Assembly (NCBI RefSeq): GCF_015207655.1
Contig: NZ_JADEWN010000038.1
Coordinates: 1-54,547 of the forward strand
Origin: Gloeocapsopsis crepidinum LEGE 06123
GTDB lineage: Bacteria; Cyanobacteriota; Cyanobacteriia; Cyanobacteriales; Chroococcidiopsidaceae
Direction of reading: 5' to 3'
Length of the DNA: 54,547 nucleotides
Position numbers and translations under genes: made by a program
Notes under the pieces: model-generated
The model's database searches: none
What the model was told of the DNA's origin: nothing
What the model saw: only the letters and a program-made list of their open reading frames with translations
Part shown: positions 54,532-54,547 of the stretch, one piece after another
How the letters are laid out: each line of letters opens with the position of its first letter
Position numbering within the stretch: position 1 is the first letter of the stretch

Positions 54532-54547
54532 GGGGTGAGGGGTGAGG
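54532..54547. repeat. Heptamer GTGAGGG repeat at the right edge
   Basis: Two units of GGGGTGA run to the end of the window, directly upstream of the acyltransferase start. Same family as 1878-1900 and 44611-44640. Confidence 0.5.

Overview
The window is a piece of a cyanobacterial chromosome. The evidence is a photosystem I gene (psaD), a ferrochelatase with a chlorophyll-binding-like tail, DICT, MHYT and pentapeptide-repeat proteins, a tRNA-Arg split by a group I intron, and very many GCGATCGC (HIP1) octamers. Coding style and repeats suggest a Chroococcidiopsis/Gloeocapsa-like lineage, but the species cannot be fixed from the sequence alone.

Layout. 1-62: edge of an unidentified minus-strand gene. 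457-843: pentapeptide-repeat protein. 855-9258 (minus): a probable operon with a BMP-family (nucleoside-type) ABC importer (binding protein, two permeases, double ATPase) plus a formamidase, a free-standing allophanate-hydrolase C-terminal-like domain, two isochorismatase-type amidohydrolases and a cupin. It looks like import of an N-rich nucleobase or urea derivative followed by release of ammonia. 9710-13318: HTH/NB-ARC/WD40 protein. 13880-18647: hemH, an NmrA-like reductase, DUF4126, purB and a Uma2 nuclease-like protein. 18911-22057: a 1048-residue membrane-anchored protein of about 80-residue repeats. 22765-28249: thrS, DUF2605, DUF2973, a GH1 beta-glucosidase and a glycosyltransferase.

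28504-35116: an inosose-dehydratase-like TIM barrel behind a possible leader peptide, a CopG-like regulator, and the most interesting locus, a four-gene plus-strand cluster of sedoheptulose-7-phosphate cyclase, O-methyltransferase, MysC-type ATP-grasp ligase and a second methyltransferase-fold protein. It resembles a mycosporine (MAA sunscreen) cluster. However, the cyclase carries the residue signature of 2-epi-5-epi-valiolone synthase (EEVS) instead of demethyl-4-deoxygadusol synthase, the first methyltransferase is not the usual MysB type, and the last one lacks the catalytic histidine. This suggests an uncharacterised cyclitol-amino-acid pathway.

35158-42109 (minus): GT4 glycosyltransferase, glycogen-debranching-like glucosidase, and a GH65 phosphorylase fused to a beta-phosphoglucomutase, a plausible storage- or compatible-sugar module. 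42540-50816: DICT-GAF histidine kinase, psaD with an extended tail, trpE, MHYT protein, phzF-like isomerase, M28 peptidase and a Thr/Pro-rich secreted protein. 51168-54526: intron-containing tRNA-Arg(CCU), YdcF-like protein, DUF2288, AI-2E-type permease and a PlsC-like acyltransferase.

Intergenic DNA carries several dispersed repeats: a hairpin-rich element in three copies, an inverted pair of 48-nt sequences 39 kb apart, heptamer GTGAGGG runs, and short GC hairpins between convergent genes.
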